A stretch of DNA of 64,000 nt from Cellulomonas chitinilytica (GTDB lineage Bacteria > Actinomycetota > Actinomycetes > Actinomycetales > Cellulomonadaceae). The notes beneath the pieces were generated by a model. The model worked only from the letters and a program-made list of their open reading frames with translations. It made no database searches and had not been told where the DNA came from. Positions within the stretch are counted from its first letter, which is position 1, and each line of letters begins with the position of its first letter. Positions 44,001-53,737 of the stretch are shown in pieces. The stretch spans positions 248,001 to 312,000 of the forward strand of contig NZ_BONK01000003.1 of the NCBI RefSeq assembly GCF_016862675.1, read 5' to 3'. Both the position numbers and the translations under genes were made by a program.

Positions 44001-45223
44001 GACACCTCTACAGATCTTCCGAAGAGCCAGGTCAGGACGAGCAGCAGGGCGGCGCTCGCGCACAGCACGGCGACGAGCACCCAGCGGCGACGTCGGGTCG
44101 CGAGGAAGTCACCCGCGGCGGCGAGCGCCGGGAACGCGACGAGGGCGTACCTGCCGGTCCCCATGAAGTCCTTGGTGCCGAGGATCGGGATCGCCAGCAC
44201 CACGGCGGCGTACGCGAGGTAGCCCCACCCGAAACGTTGCCACACCCGGCGCAGCAGCAGCACGGCGCACAGGCAGACGACCGCCTGGATCGTCAGCAGG
44301 ATCGCGATGTCGCGCGGGCCCTTCACAAGGGTGCCCGCGTAGGCGATCTTGAGCCACGTCCGCGGCCCGGCGCCCTGGTCCCAGCCAGGCGCCGACTCGA
44401 CGGCGACGAACGCGACCGGGTTGCCGAACGCGAGCCACAGGTACACGCACCAGCCGGCGATGCCGAGGACGGACGCCAGGACGCCCAGGTGGCGCGGTCG
44501 CACGCCGCGGACCGCCTGCACGAGGTCCCGCGGGCCGACCGGCCCGTCGCCCGCGGCCCGGTCCTGGGCGATCAGCTCGATCGTGCGGACCACCAGGCCG
44601 ACCACCACCGCCACGCCCACGGGTCGGCCTGCCGTGGCGAGCGCGCCCACCAGCCCCGCGGCGAGGTACCACCGACGCTCCAGGAGCACGAACGAGCCGA
44701 TCGCGCACAGCAGGAACAGCGAGTCGGCGTACATCGCGCCGTAGAGGAACATCGCGTACGGGTAGAGCAGGAGCACGCCGACGGCCGCCACCGCGGAACG
44801 CCGGGGCAGCCGCGTCCACGCCCATCGCGCGAAGAGGAGGACGGCGCCGGCACCGGCGAGGAGCGCGAGCAGTGTGCCGGCTGTCTGGGTGTCGTCGACC
44901 ACTGCACGCAGCGCGCGCACGCCCATCGGGTAGACGGGGAAGAAGGCGATCGACGACTGCTGTCCCGGCGTGTACGAGTACCCGGACTCCACGATGTGCC
45001 GGTACCAGCCCGCGTCGTACTGGTACCAGCCGTCGAGCCACGACGGCGCCCGCAGCGTCGGGTCCGGGTTCTGCCGTCCGCCGTCGGCCGCGGTCACGAC
45101 GGCCGCCAGCACGGCAGCGACCAGGACGAAGGCACCGAGGACGCGGGCCGTCGGGGCACGTGGCGTCGCGACCGTGGGCGCGCTCGCACGCTCCGCCGTC
45201 TGCACCACCGGACCCCCTCGCAT
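43997..45223 (-). CDS. Multi-pass membrane glycosyltransferase, PIG-V-like
   Basis: The 408-residue protein has an N-terminal helix, a conserved external loop and about nine further helices. The loop contains WLDGWYQYDAGWYRHIVESGYSYTPGQQSSIAFFPVYP, the W..WD..WY.xIA.xGY..-FFP(L/V)YP pattern of PIG-V/GT-C type mannosyltransferases. Such enzymes use a lipid-phosphate sugar donor, which the neighbouring GT2 could make. The ATG at 45223 has no ribosome site; TATGCT at 45251-45256 (minus strand) is a likely -10, giving a leader of about 20 bases. First gene of the four-gene operon. Confidence 0.83.
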   Translation of the reverse strand: MRGGPVVQTAERASAPTVATPRAPTARVLGAFVLVAAVLAAVVTAADGGRQNPDPTLRAPSWLDGWYQYDAGWYRHIVESGYSYTPGQQSSIAFFPVYPMGVRALRAVVDDTQTAGTLLALLAGAGAVLLFARWAWTRLPRRSAVAAVGVLLLYPYAMFLYGAMYADSLFLLCAIGSFVLLERRWYLAAGLVGALATAGRPVGVAVVVGLVVRTIELIAQDRAAGDGPVGPRDLVQAVRGVRPRHLGVLASVLGIAGWCVYLWLAFGNPVAFVAVESAPGWDQGAGPRTWLKIAYAGTLVKGPRDIAILLTIQAVVCLCAVLLLRRVWQRFGWGYLAYAAVVLAIPILGTKDFMGTGRYALVAFPALAAAGDFLATRRRRWVLVAVLCASAALLLVLTWLFGRSVEVS

Positions 45224-45250
45224 GATGTCGACGGATTCGTCGACGGGGGG

Positions 45251-45260
45251 AGCATAGGGT
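45251..45260. promoter_or_regulatory. Overlapping divergent -10 elements
   Basis: TAGGGT (45255-45260) reads toward the DMT-like gene, and TATGCT (minus strand, 45251-45256) reads toward the membrane glycosyltransferase. The two hexamers share two bases, so polymerases firing in the two directions would compete. Confidence 0.45.
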
Positions 45261-45314
45261 GTCCCCGGCCTCCAGAAGGTCCGGTCCACGTCCGATTCGC
45301 CCAGGAGGTCCAGT

Positions 45315-46202
45315 GTGCTAGGTGCGCTGGTGTGCGTCGCCGCGGCGGCCGTGTGCTCCGGCACGGCGATCGTGCTGCAGGCCGTCGCCGCCCGTCGGCT
45401 GCCCCCGGACGTCGGCCTCGGCACGTCGATGGTGCGGCGTCTGGCCACGGATCGGGTGTACCTCGTCGCGATGCTGCTGGTCGCGTCCGGCTTCGTGCTC
45501 GCGGCCGTCGCCCTGCGCTCGTTGCCCCTCTTCGTCGTGCAGGCGGGACGCGCGTCGAGCCTCGGCGTGGCGGCGGTGCTGTCGGTGCTGGTGCTCGGCG
45601 CCCGCCTGCGCGCACCCGAGTGGGTGGGGCTGGGGGCGACCGCGGCGGGGCTCGTCGTGCTCGCGCTGTCCGTCGAGGTGACGCCGGCGACGACCGGCGG
45701 CACGACGACCGTGGTCGTCGTCGTCGCGACGGTCGTGCTCGTGGCGGCGGGTGCAGCAGCCGGCCTGGGCCGGGCCACGACGGGACGGGGCCTCCTGCTG
45801 GCGTGCCTCGCAGGGGGGTCGTTCTCGGTGCTCGCGCTCGCCGCTCGCACCCTGCCCGGCCTGCGCCCGGCGGACCTGCTGACCGAACCCGCCGCGTGGT
45901 GCGCGGCGGTCGCCGGCGTGACCGGGCTCGGTCTGTCGGCGCTCGCCCTGCGGCGTGCGCCGGTCGTCACGGTCACCGCGCTCATGGTCGGCGTCGAGAC
46001 CGTCGTGAGCGCCGTGGTCGGGATCGTCCTGGCCGGCGACCGGGCACAGGCCGGCCACGAGTGGCTCGCGGCCGTCGCCTTCACGCTCGTGGTCGCGGGT
46101 GCGGTCCTGGTGGCACGTGCGGGGACGCCCGACGCGGCCCTCCCCGACCGCGCCGTCGACGACCCCGCGCCGGGCGGGACCGCCGCCGCTCGCCCACACT
46201 GA
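45315..46202 (+). CDS. DMT-like integral membrane transporter
   Basis: The 295-residue protein has about nine to ten hydrophobic helices arranged as two related halves, such as GALVCVAAAAVCSGTAIVLQAVAARRLPP and GLSALALRRAPVVTVTALMVGVETVVSAVVG, the layout of drug/metabolite transporters. The motifs do not identify a substrate. GTG at 45315 follows AGGAGG. It is divergent from the glycosyltransferase operon and sits four bases before the YbdK-like gene. Export or flipping of a product from the divergent pathway is conceivable but unsupported by direct evidence. Confidence 0.8.
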   Translation: MLGALVCVAAAAVCSGTAIVLQAVAARRLPPDVGLGTSMVRRLATDRVYLVAMLLVASGFVLAAVALRSLPLFVVQAGRASSLGVAAVLSVLVLGARLRAPEWVGLGATAAGLVVLALSVEVTPATTGGTTTVVVVVATVVLVAAGAAAGLGRATTGRGLLLACLAGGSFSVLALAARTLPGLRPADLLTEPAAWCAAVAGVTGLGLSALALRRAPVVTVTALMVGVETVVSAVVGIVLAGDRAQAGHEWLAAVAFTLVVAGAVLVARAGTPDAALPDRAVDDPAPGGTAAARPH

Positions 46203-46206
46203 GCGG

Positions 46207-47328
46207 GTGCGGACGCTCGGGGTCGAGGAGGAGTTCCTGCTGGTCACGCCCGACGGCGTGCCGCAGGCCGTCTCGGGCGCCGTGCTGCGGTTCGCGTCCC
46301 TCGACCCGCCGGCCGTGCCGGGACCGGGCACCGACGAGCCCGGCGGGTCGATCGAGAAGGAGTTCAAGCAGGAGCAGGTCGAGATCTCGACGCGTCCCCG
46401 GCACTCGCTGCGCGACCTCCTCGCCGAGGTGCGGGCGGGGCGCGAGCTCGCCGACGCCTACGCCCGCCGGGCCGGCGCCCGGATCGCGGCCCTCGGCACC
46501 GCCCCGCAGCCGGTCGAGTCCACGGTCCTCGCCGACCGCCGGGCGCTGGAGATCCGGGCCCGCTTCGGCCAGACCGCCCGCGAGCAGCTCACGTGCGGGT
46601 GCCACGTGCACGTCGAGGTGGCGGACGACGACGAGGGGGTCGTCGTCCTCGACCACCTGCGCACGTGGACCCCGGTGCTGCTGGCGCTCAGCGCGAACAG
46701 CCCGTCGTGGCAGGGCCGGACGACCGGCTACGCGAGCTACCGCTCGCAGGTGTGGGGCCGGTGGCCGACGGCGGGACCCACCGCACCGTTCGGGGACGGC
46801 GCCGGGTACCACGGGGTCGTCGCCGACCTGCTCCGGTCGGGCACGATCCTGGACGACGGGATGATCTACTTCGACGCCCGGCTGTCGGCGCACTACCCGA
46901 CCGTGGAGGTCCGGGTCGCGGACGTGTGCCTCGATCCCGCCGACGCCGTCCTCCAGGCGGGCCTGGTCCGGGCGCTCGCGGAGACCGCGGTGCGCCAGGG
47001 CCGGCGTCACGACGGTCACCCGCGGACCGAGCTCCTGCGGGCGGCGACGTGGCGGGCGGCGCGGTCGGGCCTCTCCGGCGAGCTCGTGAGCCCCGCGGCC
47101 GGGCTCCCCCGGCCCGCGGTCGACGTGATCGGCGAGCTCGTCGACCACGTGCGCGACGCGCTCGTCGACGCCGGGGACCTGGAGCTCGTGGAGCGCCAGC
47201 TGGGTCACGTGCTGCGCCGCGGCAACGGCGCCGTCGAGCAGCTCGCGTGGCGGGCGGAGGGCGCGCAGGACGACGAGGTCGTGCGCCGCGCGGTCGACCG
47301 GACGGTGCCGGCGACGACCCAGGACTGA
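46207..47328 (+). CDS. YbdK-type glutamate-cysteine ligase/carboxylate-amine ligase
   Basis: The 373-residue enzyme belongs to the GCS2 family. It has TLGVEEEFLLVTPDG at the start, IEKEFKQEQVEISTRP, CGCHVHVEVADDDEGV (the metal/ATP-binding HVHV segment) and SYRSQVWGRWPTAGPT. YbdK itself is a weak gamma-glutamylcysteine synthetase. Actinobacteria carry homologues in mycothiol/ergothioneine contexts, but no such genes are adjacent, so the true substrates are uncertain. GTG at 46207 begins the conserved motif four bases after the DMT gene stop. It is followed by a long hairpin. Confidence 0.88.
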   Translation: MRTLGVEEEFLLVTPDGVPQAVSGAVLRFASLDPPAVPGPGTDEPGGSIEKEFKQEQVEISTRPRHSLRDLLAEVRAGRELADAYARRAGARIAALGTAPQPVESTVLADRRALEIRARFGQTAREQLTCGCHVHVEVADDDEGVVVLDHLRTWTPVLLALSANSPSWQGRTTGYASYRSQVWGRWPTAGPTAPFGDGAGYHGVVADLLRSGTILDDGMIYFDARLSAHYPTVEVRVADVCLDPADAVLQAGLVRALAETAVRQGRRHDGHPRTELLRAATWRAARSGLSGELVSPAAGLPRPAVDVIGELVDHVRDALVDAGDLELVERQLGHVLRRGNGAVEQLAWRAEGAQDDEVVRRAVDRTVPATTQD

Positions 47329-47355
47329 CGGCGGCCGCGGCGCGGTCGTGGACGC

Positions 47356-47396
47356 CTCGGTCGACGGGAGGTACAGAGCCGCTCCCGCCGACCGAG
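47356..47396. terminator. Hairpin between convergent genes
   Basis: CTCGGTCG-A-CGGGAG pairs with CTCCCG-C-CGACCGAG around an 11-base loop, 14 pairs with one mismatch. It lies between the YbdK-like gene and the convergent flavoprotein gene. No T tract follows on either strand. Confidence 0.6.
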
Positions 47397-47529
47397 TGAC
47401 CCGCCGCGAGCGGCTCGCCAGACGCCGGCGACGGGTGCCCCGTGGTCGCTCGTCCCAGCGACGACACGGAACGTACCAGCAGGTCAGACGCGTGCGGGAG
47501 GTCGGAATCGTTTCGGGTCGGACCGACCG

Positions 47530-48759
47530 TCACACGAGGTCGGCGAGCGCCACGTCGGGGTCGGCGAGCCGGTCACGGTCGACGACGGCACCGGACCGGA
47601 TCAGCGCCTGCACGTCGTCCACGACGTCCCACACGTTGACGTTCATGCCGGCGACGACCCGCCCCTCCCGACGCCAGAACGCGACGAGCTCGCGGCTGCC
47701 CACGTCGCCTCGTACCACGACCTCGTCGTACCCGTGCGGCCCCACCCACCCCACGTACTCCATGCCGAGGTCGTACTGGTCGGTGAAGAAGTACGGCAGC
47801 CGGTCGTACGGCTCGTCGCGGCCGAGCACCGTGGCGGCCGCGGTGGCCGGCTGGTTCAGCGCGTTGGCCCAGTGCTCGACCCGGACGTGGGTGCCGAGCA
47901 GCGGGTGCGCGGCACGGGCGATGTCGCCGACGGCGAGCACCTGCGGGTGCGAGGAGCGCAGGTGGGCGCTGACGACCACCCCGTCCTCGACGGTCAGACC
48001 CGCGTCGCGTGCCAGCCCGACCCGCGGGGCGGCCCCGACGCCGACCACGACGACGTCGGCGTCCACGCGGGTCCCGTCCGCGAGCACGACCGCTCCCACG
48101 CCGGTGCCGTCGCCGGTCGCGACGACCTCGGCGACCTCGGTCCGGGTGCGCAGGTCGACGCCGTTGGCACGGTGCAGGTCGGCGAACATCGCGGCGAGCT
48201 CGGGGCCGAGGACGTGCAGCAGGGGCATCGGGTCGCGCACCAGGACGCTGACGTCGCAGCCGGCGCTCCGGGCGGCGGCGGCGACCTCGAGCCCGATCCA
48301 CCCGCCGCCGACGACGACCACGCGGCGTCCGGGGGTGAGCGCGGCGCGCAGCCGGTCGCTGTCGCCGAGGGTGCGCAGGTACAGGACGCCGTCGAGGTCC
48401 GCCCCCGGGACGTCGAGCCGGCGCGGCTCGGAACCGGTCGCGAGGACCAGGTGGTCCCAGCCGGTGCGGCCGCCGGCGGCGTCGACGACGTCGTGGGCAG
48501 CCAGGTCGAGCGAGGTGACGGTGGTGCCGGGACGCAGCTCGACGTCGTGCGTCGCGTACCAGTCGGCGGGGTGCACGAAGGCGGCGTCCCGCTCCTCGTT
48601 GCCCTGCAGGTACCCCTTGGACAGCGGGGGCCGTTCGTAGGGCCGGTCGGTCTCGGTGCCGATCAGCGTGACGGTGCCGTCGTACCCGCCCGCTCGGAGC
48701 GCCTCGACCGTCTTCGCCCCGGCCAGTCCCGCGCCGACCACCACGACCCGACCGCTCAC
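47530..48759 (-). CDS. FAD-dependent ferredoxin-reductase-like oxidoreductase
   Basis: The 409-residue flavoprotein has two dinucleotide motifs, VVVVGAGLAGAKTVEALRAGGY at the N terminus (FAD) and VVVVGGGWIGLEVAAAARSAG near residue 147 (NAD(P)H). It also has LPYERPPLSKGYL-like DRPYERPPLSKGYL and the C-terminal VLAVGDIARAAHPL. This is the layout of ferredoxin/rubredoxin reductases paired with oxygenases or cytochrome P450s. No partner ferredoxin is adjacent. GTG at 48759 follows GGAGG. The 218-base region to divergent glgX holds no clear element. Confidence 0.9.
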   Translation of the reverse strand: MSGRVVVVGAGLAGAKTVEALRAGGYDGTVTLIGTETDRPYERPPLSKGYLQGNEERDAAFVHPADWYATHDVELRPGTTVTSLDLAAHDVVDAAGGRTGWDHLVLATGSEPRRLDVPGADLDGVLYLRTLGDSDRLRAALTPGRRVVVVGGGWIGLEVAAAARSAGCDVSVLVRDPMPLLHVLGPELAAMFADLHRANGVDLRTRTEVAEVVATGDGTGVGAVVLADGTRVDADVVVVGVGAAPRVGLARDAGLTVEDGVVVSAHLRSSHPQVLAVGDIARAAHPLLGTHVRVEHWANALNQPATAAATVLGRDEPYDRLPYFFTDQYDLGMEYVGWVGPHGYDEVVVRGDVGSRELVAFWRREGRVVAGMNVNVWDVVDDVQALIRSGAVVDRDRLADPDVALADLV

Positions 48760-48977
48760 GGGAGACCTCCGTCGCTCGCGCCGCGCCGGGTCCTGTCGAC
48801 CGCGACGCCGGACGGCCCCAGCGCACCAGCCCCGACGTGCAGGTGCAAGTGCGCGAAGCGCCCGGCGTTGCTGCGCGCAGCGCTCCGATGCAGCGTCGGA
48901 GGTGGTGCCGGATGTGACGCGCCACACATCGTCCCGCACCCCGCGCCGACCAGGGACGCTGCTGGCACCCTGGGCAG

Positions 48978-51230
48978 ATGCGCATCTGGCCAGGACGCCC
49001 CTACCCCCTCGGTGCGACGTACGACGGCAGCGGGACGAACTTCGCCCTCTTCTCGGAGGTCGCGGAGCGCGTCGAGCTGTGCCTCTTCGACGAGCAGGGC
49101 ACCGAGACGCGGCTGGAGGTCACCGAGGTCGACGCGTTCGTCTGGCACGGGTACCTCCCCGCGGTGATGCCCGGCCAGCGGTACGGGTACCGGGTGCACG
49201 GCCCGTACGACCCCGCGCGCGGGCACCGGTGCAACCCGTCGAAGCTCCTGCTCGACCCGTACGCGAAGGCGATCGACGGGCAGGTCGACGGCGACCCGTC
49301 GCTGTACTCGTACCGCTTCGACGCCCCGGACGAGGTCAACGAGGACGACTCGGCGCCGCACACGATGACGTCCGTCGTCATCAACCCGTACTTCGACTGG
49401 GGCTTCGACCGGCCGCCGGACCACGAGTACCACGAGTCCGTCGTCTACGAGGCGCACGTGAAGGGGCTGACGAAGCTGCACCCGGCCGTGCCCGAGGAGC
49501 TGCGCGGCACGTACGCCGGCATGGCGCACCCGGCGGTGATCGAGCACCTGACGACGCTGGGGGTGACGGCCGTCGAGCTGATGCCGGTGCACCAGTTCGT
49601 CAACGACCCGAGCCTCGTCGAGAAGGGCCTGTCGAACTACTGGGGCTACAACACGATCGGGTTCTTCGCACCGCACAACGGGTACGCGGCCTACACGCAG
49701 CCCGGTCAGCAGGTGCAGGAGTTCAAGACGATGGTCAAGGAGCTGCACGCGGCCGACATCGAGGTGATCCTCGACGTCGTCTACAACCACACGGCCGAGG
49801 GCAACCACCAGGGCCCGACGCTGAGCTTCCGCGGCATCGACAACGCCAACTACTACCGGCTCGTCGACAGCGACCCGGCGCACTACTTCGACACGACCGG
49901 CACGGGCAACTCGCTGCTCATGCGCTCGCCGCACGTGCTGCAGCTCATCATGGACTCGCTGCGCTACTGGGTCACCGAGATGCACGTGGACGGGTTCCGG
50001 TTCGACCTCGCGGCGACGCTGGCCCGCCAGTTCCACGAGGTGGACCGCCTGTCGGCGTTCTTCGACCTGGTCCACCAGGACCCGGTGATCTCCCAGGTCA
50101 AGCTCATCGCGGAGCCGTGGGACGTCGGCGACGGCGGCTACCAGGTGGGCGGGTTCCCGCCGCTGTGGTCGGAGTGGAACGGCAAGTACCGCGACACGGT
50201 GCGGGACTTCTGGCGCGGCGAGCCGTCGACGCTCGGCGAGTTCGCGAGCCGGCTGTCGGGCTCCTCGGACCTGTACGAGCACACCGGCCGGGCGCCGATC
50301 GCGAGCGTCAACTTCGTCACGGCGCACGACGGGTTCACGCTCGCCGACCTGGTGTCGTTCCACGAGAAGCGCAACGAGGCGAACGGCGAGGGCAACCGGG
50401 ACGGCGAGAGCTGGAACCGCTCGTGGAACTGCGGCGCGGAGGGGCCGACGGACGACCCGGAGATCAACGTGCTGCGCGGCCGTCAGCAGCGCAACTTCCT
50501 CACCACGCTGCTGCTGTCCCAGGGCGTGCCGATGATCGCGCACGGCGACGAGCTCGGCCGCACGCAGCAGGGCAACAACAACGTGTACTGCCAGGACAAC
50601 GAGCTCGCGTGGGTGGACTGGGACCTCGACGAGGCCCGGACCGGGCTCCTCGAGTTCACCCAGCGGCTCGTGCGGCTGCGCCGCCAGCACCAGGTGTTCC
50701 GTCGGCGCCGCTTCTTCGCCGGCCTCCCGGAGCGGGGCGGTGAGTCCGACCTGCGTGACATCGCGTGGCTGTCGCCGGACGGCACGCACATGGAGGACGC
50801 GGAGTGGCAGGCGGCCCAGGCGCGGGCCGTGATGGTGTTCCTCAACGGCGACGCGATCGCCGAGCCGGACAGCCGGGGCGAGGAGATCGTCGACGACAGC
50901 TTCCTCGTGCTGTTCAACGGCCAGCCCGACGACGCGACGTTCACGCTGCCGCAGGACGACTACAGCGCGATCTGGACGGCGGTGATCGACACGGACTCGA
51001 AGTTCTCCCCCGGGGCGACCGCGGCCGCCGGTGAGGCGCTGACGCTCTCGGGCCGGTCCGTCGTCGTCTTCACACGTCCGCCCCTGGAGGCGGGCCCGAC
51101 CGCGTCGGGCAGCGGCGCGATCGCGGACGCGTCACGGGAGGCCTCGAAGATGACGAAGGGCGCCCAGAACCTGCCGGTGCCCCAGGACCCGCCCCGCCGC
51201 CGCAGCGGCTCGTCGCGGACGTCGACGTGA
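48978..51230 (+). CDS. glgX: Glycogen debranching enzyme GlgX
   Basis: The 750-residue GH13 enzyme has an N-terminal CBM48 domain (PLGATYDGSGTNFALFSEVAERVELCLF), then VILDVVYNHTAEGN, VDGFRFDLAATL with the nucleophile aspartate, IAEPWDVGDGGYQVG with the acid/base glutamate, and FVTAHDGFTLADLV. It removes alpha-1,6 branches from glycogen, producing linear maltodextrins for TreY. The C-terminal 50 residues are a low-complexity extension. ATG at 48978 may be leaderless. The stop overlaps treY by four bases, making one glycogen-to-trehalose operon. Confidence 0.95.
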   Translation: MRIWPGRPYPLGATYDGSGTNFALFSEVAERVELCLFDEQGTETRLEVTEVDAFVWHGYLPAVMPGQRYGYRVHGPYDPARGHRCNPSKLLLDPYAKAIDGQVDGDPSLYSYRFDAPDEVNEDDSAPHTMTSVVINPYFDWGFDRPPDHEYHESVVYEAHVKGLTKLHPAVPEELRGTYAGMAHPAVIEHLTTLGVTAVELMPVHQFVNDPSLVEKGLSNYWGYNTIGFFAPHNGYAAYTQPGQQVQEFKTMVKELHAADIEVILDVVYNHTAEGNHQGPTLSFRGIDNANYYRLVDSDPAHYFDTTGTGNSLLMRSPHVLQLIMDSLRYWVTEMHVDGFRFDLAATLARQFHEVDRLSAFFDLVHQDPVISQVKLIAEPWDVGDGGYQVGGFPPLWSEWNGKYRDTVRDFWRGEPSTLGEFASRLSGSSDLYEHTGRAPIASVNFVTAHDGFTLADLVSFHEKRNEANGEGNRDGESWNRSWNCGAEGPTDDPEINVLRGRQQRNFLTTLLLSQGVPMIAHGDELGRTQQGNNNVYCQDNELAWVDWDLDEARTGLLEFTQRLVRLRRQHQVFRRRRFFAGLPERGGESDLRDIAWLSPDGTHMEDAEWQAAQARAVMVFLNGDAIAEPDSRGEEIVDDSFLVLFNGQPDDATFTLPQDDYSAIWTAVIDTDSKFSPGATAAAGEALTLSGRSVVVFTRPPLEAGPTASGSGAIADASREASKMTKGAQNLPVPQDPPRRRSGSSRTST

Positions 51231-53737
51231 CGGACGCGCGCGCGACCCCGGCACGCCGGCTGCCCGCGGAGGGCAGGCCGGTGCCGGTGTCGACGTACCG
51301 GGTGCAGCTGGGCGCCGACCTGACGCTCGACGACGTCGCGGCCCAGGTGCCGTACCTCGCCCGCCTCGGCGTGACGCACGTCTACCTGTCCCCCGTCCTG
51401 ACGGCGGCCCCCGGGTCGACGCACGGCTACGACGTCGTCGACCACGACGAGATCGCCCCGACCCTCGGGGGGCTGGCGGCGCTGCGCCGGCTCGCGGACG
51501 CCGCGCACGGCGCCGGCCTCGGCCTGGTCCTCGACATCGTGCCGAACCACATGGCGGTCCCGACGCCCGTGTGGCACAACCGCCCGCTGTGGTCGGTGCT
51601 GAGCGAGGGCGCGTCGTCGCCGTACGCGTCGTGGTTCGACGTCGACTGGTCGGCGGGCGAGGGCGACGTGCTCATGCCGATCCTCGGCGACCGGATCGGC
51701 GCCGTGCTGGCCCGCGACGAGCTGCGGCTCGACGAGGTCGACGTGCCCGGCGACGGCCCGCGCACGGTGCTGCGCTACCACGACCACGTGTTCCCCGTCC
51801 TGCCGGGCACCGAGCAGCTGCCGCTCATCGAGCTCGTCGAACGGCAGCCGTACCGCCTGGCGTACTGGCGCGTCGCCGACGAGGAGCTCAACTACCGGCG
51901 GTTCTTCGACGTGGGCACCCTGGTCGCGGTCCGCGTCGAGGACCCGGCGGTGTTCGACGCGACCCACGCGCTCGTGCTGTCCCTGCTCGCCGACGGCACG
52001 CTCGACGGCCTGCGCATCGACCACCCCGACGGCCTCGCCGACCCCGCGGGGTACCTGGCCCGGCTCCGCGAGGCGAGCGGCGGGGCCTGGGTGGTGGTCG
52101 AGAAGATCCTGCAGGGCGAGGAGCAGCTCCCGCCCGACTGGGACACCGCGGGCACCACGGGGTACGACGGCCTGTGGCGCATCCAGCAGACGTTCGTCGA
52201 CCCCGGCGGCGCCGCGCAGCTCGGTGCGGTCATGCACCGGCTCACCGGAGACACCTCGGACGCGTTCCCGGCGATCGCGGAGGCCGCCAAGCGCGAGATC
52301 GTCGACGGGCCCCTGTACGCGGAGGTGCGGCGGCTGACGGCGCTCGCGGCGGGGATCTGCCGGGAGGACCTGCGCCTGCGCGACCACACCTGGCGGGCGC
52401 TCGAGGACTGCCTCGTCGAGCTCCTCGTCGCGTTCGACCGGTACCGCGCCTACGTCGTCCCCGGTCAGGCCGCGCCCGCCGAGGCCGTGGACGTCGTCGA
52501 GCAGGCCGCCCGGACCGCGCGGGCCCGCCTGTCCCCCGAGCGGGCCGCCACGATGGACGTCCTCGTCGACCTGCTCCTGGGCCGTGAGGTCGGCAGCGCG
52601 GGACTCACCCGGGGGCGTCGCCGCGACGAGCTCGTCGTCCGGTTCCAGCAGACGTGCGGCGCGGTCACCGCCAAGGGCGTCGAGGACACCGCGTTCTATC
52701 GCTGGACGCACCTCGTGGGCCTGTGCGAGGTCGGCGGGGAGCCCGAACGGTTCGCGCTGACGCCGACGGACCTCGCGGCGTGGGCCGCGCACCTGCAGGT
52801 CGTCTCCCCGCTCGGCATGACGACGCTCACCACGCACGACACGAAGCGCAGCGAGGACACGCGTGCGCGGCTCGGCGTGCTCAGCGAGCTGCCGCACGAG
52901 TGGGGCGAGCTCGTCGACGCCCTGCGTGCGACGTCCGCGCCGTACCGCTCGGCGCTGCTCGACGGCCGCACCGAGTACCTCCTGTGGCAGACGCTCGCCG
53001 GAACGTGGACCCCGGAGGGCCCGATCTCCGCCGACCGGCTCGCCGAGTACCTCACCAAGGCCATCCGCGAGGCGAAGAGCCACACCACCTGGACGACCCC
53101 CGACGCGGCGTACGAGAGCGCCGTGCTGGGGGCGGCCCGACGCGCGCTCGACGACCCGGTGGCACGCGACCTGCTCGCCGCGTGGGAGGTGCGCACGCGT
53201 GCGGCGGTCCGGGCCGCGTCCCTCGGCACGAAGCTCGTCCAGCTGACCGTGCCGGGCGTGGCGGACGTCTACCAGGGCACCGAGGTCCCCACCGTGACGC
53301 TCGTCGACCCCGACAACCGCAGGCCCGTCGACCACGAGGCGCTCGCGGAACGGCTCGCCCGGCTCGACGACGGCGCCGGCCCGCGGGACCTCGCCGACGA
53401 GAAGCTGCTGGTGACATCGCGCGCGCTGCGCGTCCGCCGGGAGGTCCGCGAGGCGTTCGTCGGCCCCGGCAGCGGGTTCCTCCCGTTGGCGCACTCGTCG
53501 GGTCACAGCCTCACGTACGCCCGCACCGTCGACGGCGACCCGCAGGTCGCGGTCGTCGCCACCCGGCTCGCCGCCGCGGTGGACCGGCTGGGCGGCTGGG
53601 CGGACCACACGGTCGCGCTGCCCGAGGGCGAGTGGCACGACGTGCTGTCCGACCGTCCGGTCGCCGGCGGCGTGGTCGAGGTCGCGCCGCTGCTCGACCG
53701 GCTGCCCGTGGCGCTGCTGGTGAGGGCGGTCGAGTGA
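51227..53737 (+). CDS. treY: Maltooligosyltrehalose synthase
   Basis: The 836-residue GH13 enzyme rearranges the reducing-end glucose of maltooligosaccharides to form maltooligosyltrehalose. Seen motifs are STYRVQLGADLTLDDVAAQVPYLARLGVTHVYLSP, LVLDIVPNHMAVP, DGLRIDHPDGLADP with the nucleophile and VVVEKILQGEEQLP with the acid/base glutamate. TKGVEDTAFYRW-like AKGVEDTAFYRW is typical of TreY. GTG at 51227 overlaps glgX, and the stop overlaps treZ. The length fits the family. Confidence 0.95.
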   Translation: MTDARATPARRLPAEGRPVPVSTYRVQLGADLTLDDVAAQVPYLARLGVTHVYLSPVLTAAPGSTHGYDVVDHDEIAPTLGGLAALRRLADAAHGAGLGLVLDIVPNHMAVPTPVWHNRPLWSVLSEGASSPYASWFDVDWSAGEGDVLMPILGDRIGAVLARDELRLDEVDVPGDGPRTVLRYHDHVFPVLPGTEQLPLIELVERQPYRLAYWRVADEELNYRRFFDVGTLVAVRVEDPAVFDATHALVLSLLADGTLDGLRIDHPDGLADPAGYLARLREASGGAWVVVEKILQGEEQLPPDWDTAGTTGYDGLWRIQQTFVDPGGAAQLGAVMHRLTGDTSDAFPAIAEAAKREIVDGPLYAEVRRLTALAAGICREDLRLRDHTWRALEDCLVELLVAFDRYRAYVVPGQAAPAEAVDVVEQAARTARARLSPERAATMDVLVDLLLGREVGSAGLTRGRRRDELVVRFQQTCGAVTAKGVEDTAFYRWTHLVGLCEVGGEPERFALTPTDLAAWAAHLQVVSPLGMTTLTTHDTKRSEDTRARLGVLSELPHEWGELVDALRATSAPYRSALLDGRTEYLLWQTLAGTWTPEGPISADRLAEYLTKAIREAKSHTTWTTPDAAYESAVLGAARRALDDPVARDLLAAWEVRTRAAVRAASLGTKLVQLTVPGVADVYQGTEVPTVTLVDPDNRRPVDHEALAERLARLDDGAGPRDLADEKLLVTSRALRVRREVREAFVGPGSGFLPLAHSSGHSLTYARTVDGDPQVAVVATRLAAAVDRLGGWADHTVALPEGEWHDVLSDRPVAGGVVEVAPLLDRLPVALLVRAVE

